Shown here: piece by piece, positions 53,902 through 63,294 of the stretch
Numbering within the stretch: the stretch's first letter is position 1
Layout: every line of letters starts with the position of its first letter
Assembly: GCF_013179285.1 (NCBI RefSeq)
Contig: NZ_WVNW01000002.1
Location: 744,001 to 808,000, forward strand
Source of the DNA: Roseobacter sp. HKCCD6576-2
Lineage (GTDB): Bacteria; Pseudomonadota; Alphaproteobacteria; Rhodobacterales; Rhodobacteraceae
Reading direction: 5' to 3'
DNA length: 64,000 bases
Position numbers and translations under genes: made by a program
Notes under the pieces: generated by a model
Database searches by the model: none
What the model saw: the letters and a program-made list of their open reading frames with translations, nothing else
What the model was told of the DNA's origin: nothing

Positions 53902-54148
53902 CTTTCCCCTCCTGATCTGGGTGCATATGACTGTCCGTCGCAACCCAATCGCAGCCATAGATGCCCTTGATCCGCCCGATCACCTCAAGCTGCTCATCGG
54001 TGAAGGCCTGCTTGTTCTCAAGCCCGTGCAGAATGATCCCCTCCAACAGATCGCTGAGCGTCATATCGAGGTATTCCGCCAAGCCTTTCAGGGTTTTCAA
54101 AAGTGGTGTGTAAAGGCGCACCCCGGTCTGTGTACGGTCAACGGCCAT
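53888..54148 (-). CDS. Small ribbon-helix-helix-like protein
   Basis: An 86-residue protein from the ATG at 54148, with GGAG eight bases upstream. Residues 9-44 read as a strand ([13 protein letters not shown]) followed by two helices ([24 protein letters not shown]), the pattern of a ribbon-helix-helix DNA-binding domain. The C-terminal part is a short charged helix and a His/Asp-rich tail. A 14-bp palindrome lies just upstream of its start. It is the first gene of a two-gene unit and may regulate it. RHH assignment is by pattern only. Confidence 0.72.
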   Translation of the reverse strand: MAVDRTQTGVRLYTPLLKTLKGLAEYLDMTLSDLLEGIILHGLENKQAFTDEQLEVIGRIKGIYGCDWVATDSHMHPDQEGKDDKS

Positions 54149-54164
54149 ATCGAGTCTCCAATTT

Positions 54165-54178
54165 GGTAACTTGTTACC
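54165..54178. promoter_or_regulatory. Perfect palindrome upstream of the RHH-like gene
   Basis: GGTAAC-TT-GTTACC lies 17-30 bp before the RHH-like start and about 90 bp before selO on the other strand. Short dyads of this size are typical RHH operators, so autoregulation is a natural guess. Confidence 0.45.
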
Positions 54179-54267
54179 TAGGTTTGCGAGATATGTCCAG
54201 CGGTCACCTTTGCAAGGGACCGACACAGGACTACCTAAAGAGGAGCGAACAGAAGGCACCCGCGTTT

Positions 54268-55704
54268 ATGCAAATCCCGTTTGATAACTCCTATGCCCGC
54301 TTGCCCGACCGGTTCTTCACGGCCCTGCCCCCGACCCCGGTCGCGGCCCCCGGCCTGATTGCCGTCAACCGCCCCCTGGCCAAGGAACTCGGCATCATTC
54401 TGCCGGAAGATGAGGCGGAGATTGCCGCGATTTTTGCCGGCAACACCCTGCCCGACGGCGCGGCTCCTTTGGCGCAAGCCTATGCTGGGCATCAATTTGG
54501 CGGATGGGTGCCGCAGCTTGGCGATGGCCGGGCGGTGCTTCTCGGCGAAGTTGTCGATCATAAAGGCCAACGGCGCGACATCCAGCTCAAAGGCGCGGGC
54601 CGAACGCCCTATTCCCGCCGGGGAGATGGGCGCGCCTGGCTCGGGCCGGTCTTACGGGAATATCTGATCTCTGAAGCGATGTTTGCGCTTGGCATTCCGA
54701 CGACCCGCGCCCTGGCCGCCGTAACCACCGGCGAAACCGTCCTCCGCGAAACGGCGCTCCCCGGTGCCATCGTCACCCGCGTCGCCGCCAGCCATATCCG
54801 GGTTGGCACCTTCCAGTATTTCGCGGCCCGGCAAGACGCCGACGCGCTTCAGGCACTGGCCGATCATGCCATTGCACGCCATTACCCGGAGGCGGACGGC
54901 CCGCTTGGGCTTCTGCAAGCCGTTGTGACGGCACAAGCGGAGTTGATCGCGGGTTGGATGGGGGTTGGCTTCATCCACGGCGTGATGAACACCGACAATA
55001 TGTCGATCGCGGGCGAGACAATTGACTACGGGCCGTGTGCCTTCATGGATGCCTATCACTCCGAAAAAGTGTTCAGTTCCATCGACCAATTCGGGCGCTA
55101 TGCCTATGCCAATCAACCCAATGTGGCGGTCTGGAACCTGGCGCAGCTGGCCACGGCCTTGCTGCCGCTGATGCCGGACAAGGACGATGCGATTGAGATC
55201 TTCACCGAGGAGATCAACCGCTTCCCCGATCTGTTCAACACGGCTTGGCATCGCATCTTACGTGGCAAACTGGGCCTGAGCACCGTCGAAGAGGACGATA
55301 TCGCCCTGGCCTTTGACCTGCTCAATCTGATGGAGACGGGTGCGGCCGATTTCACCCGCACCTTCCGCGCTCTCAGCGGCGCGCAACCGGGCAGCGCCGT
55401 CGAGGAGTTCGCCAGCCCGCAGGGGTTCATCGACTGGATGCCCCGCTGGCAAGACCGCCTCACGCGTGAGCCGGGCGACGACCGAAGCCGCCAAGCCGCC
55501 ATGCAGGCCGTGAACCCCGCCTTCATCCCGCGCAACCATCGTGTCGAAGAGATGATTGAGGCCGCTGTTTCTGGCGATTACGGGCCGTTCTTCAAACTCC
55601 ATGAGATTTTGAAACGCCCGTTCGACGATCAACCAGAGCACAGCGCCTATCAGACTGCCCCGGGCGAGGAGGAAGAGGTCACCCGCACCTTCTGCGGCAC
55701 CTAG
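54268..55704 (+). CDS. selO: Protein adenylyltransferase SelO (YdiU family)
   Basis: A 478-residue pseudokinase-fold enzyme from the ATG at 54268; the longer upstream frame is not conserved-looking. Family landmarks are [69 protein letters not shown] and [20 protein letters not shown] (all in parts). SelO attaches AMP to Ser, Thr or Tyr of target proteins in redox stress. The antepenultimate residue is cysteine (TFCGT), the position of selenocysteine in animal homologues, so the redox end is kept. The stop overlaps the convergent membrane-protein gene by 4 bp. Confidence 0.95.
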   Translation: MQIPFDNSYARLPDRFFTALPPTPVAAPGLIAVNRPLAKELGIILPEDEAEIAAIFAGNTLPDGAAPLAQAYAGHQFGGWVPQLGDGRAVLLGEVVDHKGQRRDIQLKGAGRTPYSRRGDGRAWLGPVLREYLISEAMFALGIPTTRALAAVTTGETVLRETALPGAIVTRVAASHIRVGTFQYFAARQDADALQALADHAIARHYPEADGPLGLLQAVVTAQAELIAGWMGVGFIHGVMNTDNMSIAGETIDYGPCAFMDAYHSEKVFSSIDQFGRYAYANQPNVAVWNLAQLATALLPLMPDKDDAIEIFTEEINRFPDLFNTAWHRILRGKLGLSTVEEDDIALAFDLLNLMETGAADFTRTFRALSGAQPGSAVEEFASPQGFIDWMPRWQDRLTREPGDDRSRQAAMQAVNPAFIPRNHRVEEMIEAAVSGDYGPFFKLHEILKRPFDDQPEHSAYQTAPGEEEEVTRTFCGT

Positions 55705-56354
55705 CGGTCGCGGCGCTTGCCCGACCGGCGGAAGAAGCGGCGATTGTGATGGATGAACTCGTCGATCACGGCCCGGCTGCCGCCGAGGTCACGCCCTTTG
55801 AGGTAGAGATACCCGGTGAGCCCGCCAATCCCCGCCCCGATGCAATCGACAATCAGATCGCCCATCGTGTCCATCAGTCCGGACTTCTGCATGTTCAGAC
55901 CGAAAATCTGATCCATCCCAAACTCGAAAATCTCCCAGGTCACACCAATGGTCACGCCCATGCAGAAGGCGATCATCCCGAGTGCCCAGGCGGGCGCGGC
56001 ATAGCGATCCCCCTCGAACAGGATAAAGACCAGGAGAAACCCGATCAGGCCAAACCCGACCGCCGACAACCCGTGCAGCGCGATATCCCACCACCAATAC
56101 CGCTCGTAGAAATCATAGACTTCGCCCAGGAACAGCGTGGCGAAGACAAAGAGCACGATAACCGCAATGAACCGTCGGGGCAGATGCAGCCCAAGTCGCG
56201 GCGCGAGTATCATCGGCAGCATCGAGACCAAGATTGTGGCCAGAGCCACGAACGCGACCGGCCAGCGCGCCGTAGCCAAGGCGGTCAATGCCGACAGCAT
56301 CAACACACCCCAGATCACATAGGTCAGCCAGAGTTGATCACGCAGGGCCTTCAT
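55701..56354 (-). CDS. DUF2238-like integral membrane protein
   Basis: A 217-residue protein with six predicted helices. The loop [20 protein letters not shown] carries a WD...LH pattern typical of DUF2238 (YjdF-like) proteins, and [14 protein letters not shown] and [17 protein letters not shown] hold further conserved acidic residues between helices. Such polar residues in the membrane suggest transport or metal binding, but no function is established. It is convergent with selO. Confidence 0.82.
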   Translation of the reverse strand: MKALRDQLWLTYVIWGVLMLSALTALATARWPVAFVALATILVSMLPMILAPRLGLHLPRRFIAVIVLFVFATLFLGEVYDFYERYWWWDIALHGLSAVGFGLIGFLLVFILFEGDRYAAPAWALGMIAFCMGVTIGVTWEIFEFGMDQIFGLNMQKSGLMDTMGDLIVDCIGAGIGGLTGYLYLKGRDLGGSRAVIDEFIHHNRRFFRRSGKRRDR

Positions 56355-56419
56355 GCCAATTAATCTAATCTTGCCCGTCGGGCTTTCCTAGACCTTACGC
56401 GCCGATAACCTTGCCTGAT

Positions 56420-57142
56420 ATGAGCCATTTTTTCCCGAAACATCCCGGCCATCTGCGCGTGGCCAGTTACAATATCCGGAAATGCGTCGGCCTTGATCGT
56501 CGCCGCGATCCGCATCGGATTGCCAGGATATTGGCCGAGATCGGCGTGGATATTGTCGCCCTGCAAGAGGCCGATAAACGGCTTGGCGCCCGGCGGAGTG
56601 CCCTGCCCCCGCGGATCATCACTGAGGAAGCAAAGCTGCAACCTGTGCGGGTCGCCTCGAACGCGGTCTCGCTCGGCTGGCATGGCAACGCGCTTCTCAC
56701 CGGCCCCACTTGGCGGGTCGAGGGGGTGAACCGCCTGCCGCTGCCTGGGCTGGAACCGCGCGGCGCGGTGATTGCGGACTTGGTTGGACCGGTCGGAGAT
56801 GTCCGCGCGGTCGCCACGCATCTGGGCCTGCGCCGTCGGGATCGGCAACGGCAAATGACCCTGATCATGGCCGAGCTGGCGCATCTGTCGCCGCGCCCAA
56901 CGGTCCTGCTTGGCGATCTCAATGAATGGTCGCCCGCCGCCGGGTTCGCCCCGCTTGATCCATATTTCACGCTGCACAATCCCGGGCGCAGTTTTCCGTC
57001 CTGGCGCCCGATGGCGGCCCTGGATCGGGTCGCGACCGGGCCGGGGCTGCGCCTGGCGCAAGCCGGTGTTATGCGCGCGGGTCCTGCGGGGCGGGCGTCG
57101 GACCATCTGCCGATTTGGGCGGATTTGACTCTGGACGGTTGA
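56420..57142 (+). CDS. Endonuclease/exonuclease/phosphatase (EEP) family protein
   Basis: A 240-residue EEP-fold protein from the ATG at 56420. It has ASYNIRKCVGLDRRRDPHRIA, then VDIVALQEAD with the catalytic glutamate, a GDLNEW aspartate/asparagine pair and a C-terminal SDHLPIWADL with the catalytic Asp-His. The fold includes nucleases, lipid phosphatases and phospholipases; the specific substrate is unknown. No signal peptide is seen. Its last 74 bp overlap the end of the convergent EamA permease gene. Confidence 0.9.
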   Translation: MSHFFPKHPGHLRVASYNIRKCVGLDRRRDPHRIARILAEIGVDIVALQEADKRLGARRSALPPRIITEEAKLQPVRVASNAVSLGWHGNALLTGPTWRVEGVNRLPLPGLEPRGAVIADLVGPVGDVRAVATHLGLRRRDRQRQMTLIMAELAHLSPRPTVLLGDLNEWSPAAGFAPLDPYFTLHNPGRSFPSWRPMAALDRVATGPGLRLAQAGVMRAGPAGRASDHLPIWADLTLDG

Positions 57143-58010
57143 TCAGGACCAGCCCGGCACAGACCAGGGCGAGCGCCACCCAAATCTCCGGCCCAACATG
57201 CTCGCCCAAAAGGGCCCAGCCCAGGATCACCCCGAAAATCGGCGCCAAGAAGCTGAAGGAGGCGACCGAAGCCGCGGGATAGATGCTGAGCAGCCAGAAC
57301 CAGAACAAGAACCCGGCGCTGACCACCGCGACAATCTGGAACCCCAAGCCCGCCCAATGGATCAAGCTTGGGTCGCGCAGAAGTGGCCCAAAGAACAGCG
57401 CCGCGATCAACAGGATCGGCGTGGAAACCACAAGCTGCCACAGGAGCTGCATCTCAGGCGTTTCTTCTTTCAACCGTGTGGCCCGCACCGTGAGCGCAAC
57501 GGCCGCCCAGCCCATCGACCCGGCCAGCGCGAGTAAATCGCCCAGAACCGACGCCTCTCCGACCGGGCCGCTGCGGTTAAACATCGCCCAAGCCATGCCT
57601 GCCACCGCCAATGCCAGACCAAGAACCTTGATGCCCGTGAGCCGTTCTCCCGGCAGCAACACGTGCGCCCCGATCGCTAGCCAGACCGGCATCGTGTAGA
57701 AGATCACCGAAATGCGCGAGACCGTGGTCAAATCCAGCGCCATGAACAGAAAAATGAACTCCAGCGCAAAGATCACCCCGATCAACACGCCCGCCCAGCC
57801 TGTGCCCGGGCTGATCCGGGTCGAGAGGCCGCGCCACCACATCCAGGCCAGAATGCAACACGCCCCGCCAAGCGAACGCAGCCCGGCCAGATAGACCGGC
57901 TGTATCCCCTCATTGGCGACCTTGATCACCACCTGATTGAACGCCAGAAGCAGCGAAAAGCCAGTCAGCGAGATCACACCAAACGCGTCCAAATGATCTT
58001 TGCGCTGCAT
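57069..58010 (-). CDS. EamA/DMT-family permease
   Basis: A 313-residue membrane protein from the ATG at 58010; an upstream in-frame ATG would add a 44-residue polar leader unlike the family. Ten helices form two EamA repeats, the first starting VISLTGFSLLLAFNQVVIKV and the second with LALAGSMGWAAVALTVRATRL. The C-terminus is a polar tail of about 20 residues. The substrate is unknown. It overlaps the convergent EEP gene by 74 bp, so one of the two C-terminal tails is probably under little constraint. Confidence 0.9.
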   Translation of the reverse strand: MQRKDHLDAFGVISLTGFSLLLAFNQVVIKVANEGIQPVYLAGLRSLGGACCILAWMWWRGLSTRISPGTGWAGVLIGVIFALEFIFLFMALDLTTVSRISVIFYTMPVWLAIGAHVLLPGERLTGIKVLGLALAVAGMAWAMFNRSGPVGEASVLGDLLALAGSMGWAAVALTVRATRLKEETPEMQLLWQLVVSTPILLIAALFFGPLLRDPSLIHWAGLGFQIVAVVSAGFLFWFWLLSIYPAASVASFSFLAPIFGVILGWALLGEHVGPEIWVALALVCAGLVLINRPESNPPKSADGPTPAPQDPRA

Positions 58011-58187
58011 ACCCGACCTCCACCTGCTCTTTCGACGAACAGAGGCTGAGAGGCATCCGGTGTCAACCATTGGCGCGCGCTGTGCGGACGGGGCTGTTTC
58101 AAACCCGGCTTTCCCTAAAGGCGGGCTTTCCCCGCCCGTCACTTTCGCCTAAAACAGACCCCCAAGGATGAAGCCGGGGGCCGGGAG

Positions 58188-58601
58188 ATGAGTGATACGA
58201 TTGAGGCCCGCTGCGAGGCCAGCGGCCTGCGGATGACCGAGCAGCGTCGGGTGATCGCGCAAGTTCTCGAAGAATCGGACGACCATCCCGATGTGGAGGA
58301 GCTTTATGCCCGCGCCTCGGCCCGCGACCCGCGGATTTCCATCGCCACAATCTATCGCACCGTGAAGCTGTTTGAGGAATCAGGCATCATCGACCGGCTC
58401 GAATTCGGCGATGGCCGCGCGCGCTATGAGGATGCGGAGCGGGATCATCACGACCACCTCATCGACATGAATTCGGGCGAGGTGATCGAATTCGTCGACC
58501 CCGAGATCGAGGCGCTGCAGGAAAAGATTGCCGCCAAGCTTGGCTATCAGCTGAAGGGCCATAAGCTGGAGCTTTACGGTGTGCCGCTCAAAAAAGGCTA
58601 G
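58188..58601 (+). CDS. fur: Fur-family metal-dependent repressor (Fur/Mur type)
   Basis: A 137-residue Fur-family regulator. The winged helix has GLRMTEQRRVIAQVLEES and ISIATIYRTVKLFEESGII; the metal-binding HHDH is at residues 87-90. The CxxC structural zinc pair that follows in E. coli Fur (HLICLDC) is replaced by Asp93 and Ser96, as I recall for alphaproteobacterial Fur/Mur proteins, some of which sense manganese. The metal is therefore open. A CCCCC/GGGGG hairpin (58159-58180) just precedes the ribosome-binding site. Confidence 0.92.
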   Translation: MSDTIEARCEASGLRMTEQRRVIAQVLEESDDHPDVEELYARASARDPRISIATIYRTVKLFEESGIIDRLEFGDGRARYEDAERDHHDHLIDMNSGEVIEFVDPEIEALQEKIAAKLGYQLKGHKLELYGVPLKKG

Positions 58602-58673
58602 GTGCATGCCGCCTTTCAGGCCAATCTGATCGGATATCGGGCGCACCGCCCGCATCGATCGGAGCCCGTGCCC

Positions 58674-59069
58674 ATGCCTCTCGACCTTAAAACCCTCACC
58701 CAGATCGCGACGGATTACACCGCCGCGTGGAATTCCAAAGACCCGCACGCGGTCGCGTCTTTCTACGCTGAAGACGGTAAGATCGTGATCAATCGGGGAG
58801 ACCCATGGTTGGGCCGCATGAAAGTCGCCGAAATGGCGGCAGGCTTCTATGCCGATGTGCCCGATTTGACGCTTCTCTGCGACGATATCCGCTTGGCCGG
58901 TGATCACGCGGTATTTGTCTGGACCTTCACGGGCCATGATGCGAGCACCGGCCATCCGCTCAACATTCGCGGATGGGAGGAATGGGACTTGGGCGCAGAT
59001 GGCAAGGTCCAGGCCTCAAAAGGCTGGTTCGACGCCGCGGAGTATGCCCGCCAAGTCGCCGGAACCTGA
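58674..59069 (+). CDS. SnoaL/NTF2-like small protein
   Basis: A 131-residue alpha+beta-barrel protein from the ATG at 58674. It has TDYTAAWNSKDPHAVASFYAEDGKIVINRG near the N-terminus and VWTFTGHDASTGHPLNIRGWEEWDLGADGKV (both in parts), the strand pattern of SnoaL-type NTF2-like domains. These act as small-molecule isomerases, hydrolases or binding proteins. CGGAGCC lies upstream. No partner is evident next to the Fur-family gene. Confidence 0.85.
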   Translation: MPLDLKTLTQIATDYTAAWNSKDPHAVASFYAEDGKIVINRGDPWLGRMKVAEMAAGFYADVPDLTLLCDDIRLAGDHAVFVWTFTGHDASTGHPLNIRGWEEWDLGADGKVQASKGWFDAAEYARQVAGT

Positions 59070-59141
59070 TCCGCGCTTTACCCTTTCCATCGCCGACGCG
59101 GCGCGTTACGGCCAAGAGGCGGCGGCACAAGGATAAGCGGT

Positions 59142-60005
59142 TTGGACAATATACGCGGCATGGCGTGGATGACGCTGGCGATGTTGGGCTTCGCGCTGGC
59201 CGATATGTTCATCAAATTCGCCTCCGAAACCCTGCCGGTCGGGCAAATCTTGGCGATGTTTGGCCTCGGCGGCGCGTTGGTTTTCGGCATATTGGCCAAG
59301 CGCGAGGGGGTGCGCCTGATCTCTCCGGTTCTGCTGATGCGGCCCGTGATCATCCGCAATCTGTCGGAAATGGGGGCCACGATTGGCGTCGTGACGGCCA
59401 TCGCCCTGATCCCGTTCTCGACCTTTTCGGCGATCATCCAAGCCAACCCGCTTTTGGTGACCCTTGGGGCCGCTTTGTTTTTGGGTGAGCCGGTTGGATG
59501 GCGACGCTGGACCGCGATTTTTGTTGGGCTCATCGGCGTGATGATCATCATTCGACCGGGCCTTGAGGGTTTTGACGCCAATGTTTGGTTTGCGGTGATG
59601 GGTGTGGTCTTCCTCTCCGCCCGTGACCTGGCCACAAGGCCGGTGCCCACCACGATCTCGACCGCGCAGCTTTCGACCTACAGCATGGCGGCGATCATTC
59701 CGGCCGGCCTTGGCCTTTTGGCGTTCAGCGGTGGGGCCGCCTGGCCCTCCCCAATCATCTGGGGCGCGATGCTGGGCGCCATCGTCATGGGGCTTGTCGC
59801 CTATTTCTCCATCACCAAAGCGATGCGGGTGGGCGAGATCAGCGCGGTCACCCCGTTTCGCTATACCCGGCTCATCTTTGCGCTAATCATCGCGCTGGTG
59901 ATCTTTGGCGAACGGCCCGACGCTTGGACCTTGATTGGCGCCGCGATTGTCATTGCCACCGGCCTTTACAGCTTCGCCCGTGAGGCACGGCTGCGGGCGC
60001 GATGA
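59142..60005 (+). CDS. EamA/DMT-family permease
   Basis: A 287-residue protein beginning MDNIRGMAWMTLAMLGFALADMFIK, with a TTG start at 59142 (AAGGATAA upstream); an ATG at 59160 is the alternative, but the longer N-terminus fits relatives I recall. Ten helices form two EamA repeats, the second with VVFLSARDLATRPVPT and FRYTRLIFALIIALVIFGE. The substrate is unknown. It is not closely similar by eye to the other EamA gene in this window. Confidence 0.9.
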   Translation: MDNIRGMAWMTLAMLGFALADMFIKFASETLPVGQILAMFGLGGALVFGILAKREGVRLISPVLLMRPVIIRNLSEMGATIGVVTAIALIPFSTFSAIIQANPLLVTLGAALFLGEPVGWRRWTAIFVGLIGVMIIIRPGLEGFDANVWFAVMGVVFLSARDLATRPVPTTISTAQLSTYSMAAIIPAGLGLLAFSGGAAWPSPIIWGAMLGAIVMGLVAYFSITKAMRVGEISAVTPFRYTRLIFALIIALVIFGERPDAWTLIGAAIVIATGLYSFAREARLRAR

Positions 60006-60080
60006 CGCAGGGGCGACGTTACCGCTAACAAATACCTTCGATCCACGCCTCGGCCCTGTTATAGAACGCGCAACATTTGA

Positions 60081-61373
<1,293 letters not shown>

Positions 61374-61480
61374 CCCTATGCCAGCGCCCGATCTGTCGCA
61401 TCCGCGACGGTGCGGCAGTCTCGGGGGGGTCGGCCAACTTCGCCGATGACCTCGACCCACAACCCGCTATGCTGTGAGTG

Positions 61481-62875
61481 ATGACGCCCGAAACCAGCCA
61501 TGATGGCACCGCGGATGACACGCGGCCCCGCCCCCGGGATTATTGGCCCGAGGTCTCTGCACTGGTCGCGGCCGACGCGAAGGTTGCTTTGGACATCGGC
61601 ATGCGATGGGCAACCGTCGCGGCGGGCGCGCTAGCTCTTTGGTATGCGATAGGGATGAACTTGCCGCTCATCTGGGCGGCGTCCTACATCTGTATCGACA
61701 GCGCCTATGTCGCGATTATGCGGCGGTATCGGGCGCCGGTCGGGCCCGTTGGGTATGCCGCCGCGCTTGGCCTCAACATCCTGACCTCCTGTCTTTTTGC
61801 CAGCATGCCCTACTACCTGATCACGACCGAGCAGGTCGGGCTGACCTTCATCGGGGTTTGCGGGTTTCTGGGGCTTTGCGTGCATAATCTGGTGCGCCAT
61901 CAAGGCCTGACGCATGTGGCGATCTCAGATATTTTGTTGATGGGGCTCGGCGCGATCCTGATCATCTGGGTCTTTACCGGGTATAGCGACAATTTCGGCC
62001 AAAAGGTTCTGGTGATTGTCGGGGTTGGCGCCTTGTCGGCCTACTTCGGCGTCGCCTATCTCAGCAGTTTGCGGATCCGCGGACGCTTGAGCAACGCCGA
62101 GACGATCAAAGCTGAGGCACAGAAGATGGAAGCCGTAGGCCGCCTGACCGGTGGCGTGGCCCATGATTTCAACAATATTCTGACCGTCATTCTCGGCAAT
62201 CTCGATCTCTACCAGGAACTGGACACGCGCGAGGATCGCGACACCGTTGTCCGAGAGGTGCAGATTGCGGCCCACCGTGCCGCCAATCTCACCGCGCAAT
62301 TGTTGAGCTTCTCGCGGCGCGCAACGCTTCGACCCGAATCCGTTGAATTGGCGGTGTTTCTACCGAGCCTCGGCGCGATGTTCCGCCGGACGCTCCCGGC
62401 GACCATCACGCTCGCCATCGACCCAGGCCCGCCCGGACTGCGCTGCCAGGCGGACCCCAATCAGCTCTCTACTGCCTTGCTCAACCTGGTCATCAATGCG
62501 CGTGACGCCATGCCGGAGGGTGGCCAAATCATGGTGACAGCACGGCCGCGGGGTTTGCCGGATTGCAATACGCCGCACCGATCCGATGGCATCCAGCTCT
62601 CGGGATCGTTCTGCGCCATTACCGTCCATGACACCGGCCCCGGCATCCCCGAAGCCATTATCGAAGAGGCCAAGGCCCCCTTCTTCACCACAAAACCTCT
62701 CGGCAAGGGTTCGGGCCTTGGGCTGTCGATGGTGTTGGGTTTCGCGGAACAGACCGAGGGGGCGCTGACGCTCAGAAACCGGCCTCAATGCGGTTTGGAG
62801 GCGATCTTGGTCCTTCCTCAGGGCGAACTTGACGCAACGCAATCTTTGACAGAGCCAACAGGCGTGGCAGACTGA
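61481..62875 (+). CDS. Membrane sensor histidine kinase
   Basis: A 464-residue kinase; an adjacent GTG at 61478 could be the first codon. About five to six helices in the first 200 residues form the sensor, followed by a short coil and the H-box VGRLTGGVAHDFNNILTVILGNLDLY. The ATP-binding domain has NLVINARDAMPEGGQ (N box), VHDTGPGIPEAIIEEAKAPFFTTK and GKGSGLGLSMVLGFAEQTEG. No receiver domain is attached and no response regulator adjoins it, so it is an orphan kinase. The ligand is unknown. Confidence 0.92.
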   Translation: MTPETSHDGTADDTRPRPRDYWPEVSALVAADAKVALDIGMRWATVAAGALALWYAIGMNLPLIWAASYICIDSAYVAIMRRYRAPVGPVGYAAALGLNILTSCLFASMPYYLITTEQVGLTFIGVCGFLGLCVHNLVRHQGLTHVAISDILLMGLGAILIIWVFTGYSDNFGQKVLVIVGVGALSAYFGVAYLSSLRIRGRLSNAETIKAEAQKMEAVGRLTGGVAHDFNNILTVILGNLDLYQELDTREDRDTVVREVQIAAHRAANLTAQLLSFSRRATLRPESVELAVFLPSLGAMFRRTLPATITLAIDPGPPGLRCQADPNQLSTALLNLVINARDAMPEGGQIMVTARPRGLPDCNTPHRSDGIQLSGSFCAITVHDTGPGIPEAIIEEAKAPFFTTKPLGKGSGLGLSMVLGFAEQTEGALTLRNRPQCGLEAILVLPQGELDATQSLTEPTGVAD

Positions 62876-62901
62876 TCTCCCTCTGGGAGGAGGATCGGGC
62901 G

Positions 62902-63294
62902 ATGCCCTTGCCACTGCTGCTGACGCTGGTCATCGGCGGGATCACGATGGTGGTGATCCTGTTGCATCTCTTGGGCTATTCAAAGCGGCTGCATTTGGAG
63001 AGCGAGGCCATCATCCGCCGCGAATGGGCCCGGCACTTTCCCGAAGACCAGGTCAACGCCGCCCATCTCAGCGCCGATACGCTGTCGGCCCTGGTCGAGA
63101 CCGATCATGGTCCGGGCCTCCTCTGGGTGATGGGGGCCGATAGCACGGCCCACCGGGCGGAAGACGTGACGGTGACGGAGCGGGACGACGGCTTGACCAT
63201 CGACCTGCATGATTTTGCCGCCCCGGGCCTCACCGTTCGCCTCCCCGCCGACGCGCGCGCCCTTTGGCGCCAAAAACTGACGGAGCATGCATGA
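62902..63294 (+). CDS. Small membrane-anchored protein of unknown function
   Basis: A 130-residue protein with one N-terminal membrane helix (LPLLLTLVIGGITMVVILLHLLG) and a soluble domain of beta strands with VTVTERDDGLTIDLHDFAAPGLTV near its end. GGGAGGAGG lies upstream of the ATG. It starts 26 bp after the kinase gene and overlaps the next gene by 4 bp (ATGA), so it is probably co-transcribed with both. No family is recognised. Confidence 0.8.
   Translation: MPLPLLLTLVIGGITMVVILLHLLGYSKRLHLESEAIIRREWARHFPEDQVNAAHLSADTLSALVETDHGPGLLWVMGADSTAHRAEDVTVTERDDGLTIDLHDFAAPGLTVRLPADARALWRQKLTEHA

Noticed and set aside
58168-58191. Upstream frame MKPGAGR overlapping the fur start
   Set aside because: No properly spaced ribosome-binding site (AAGG abuts the ATG) and no regulatory codon pattern.
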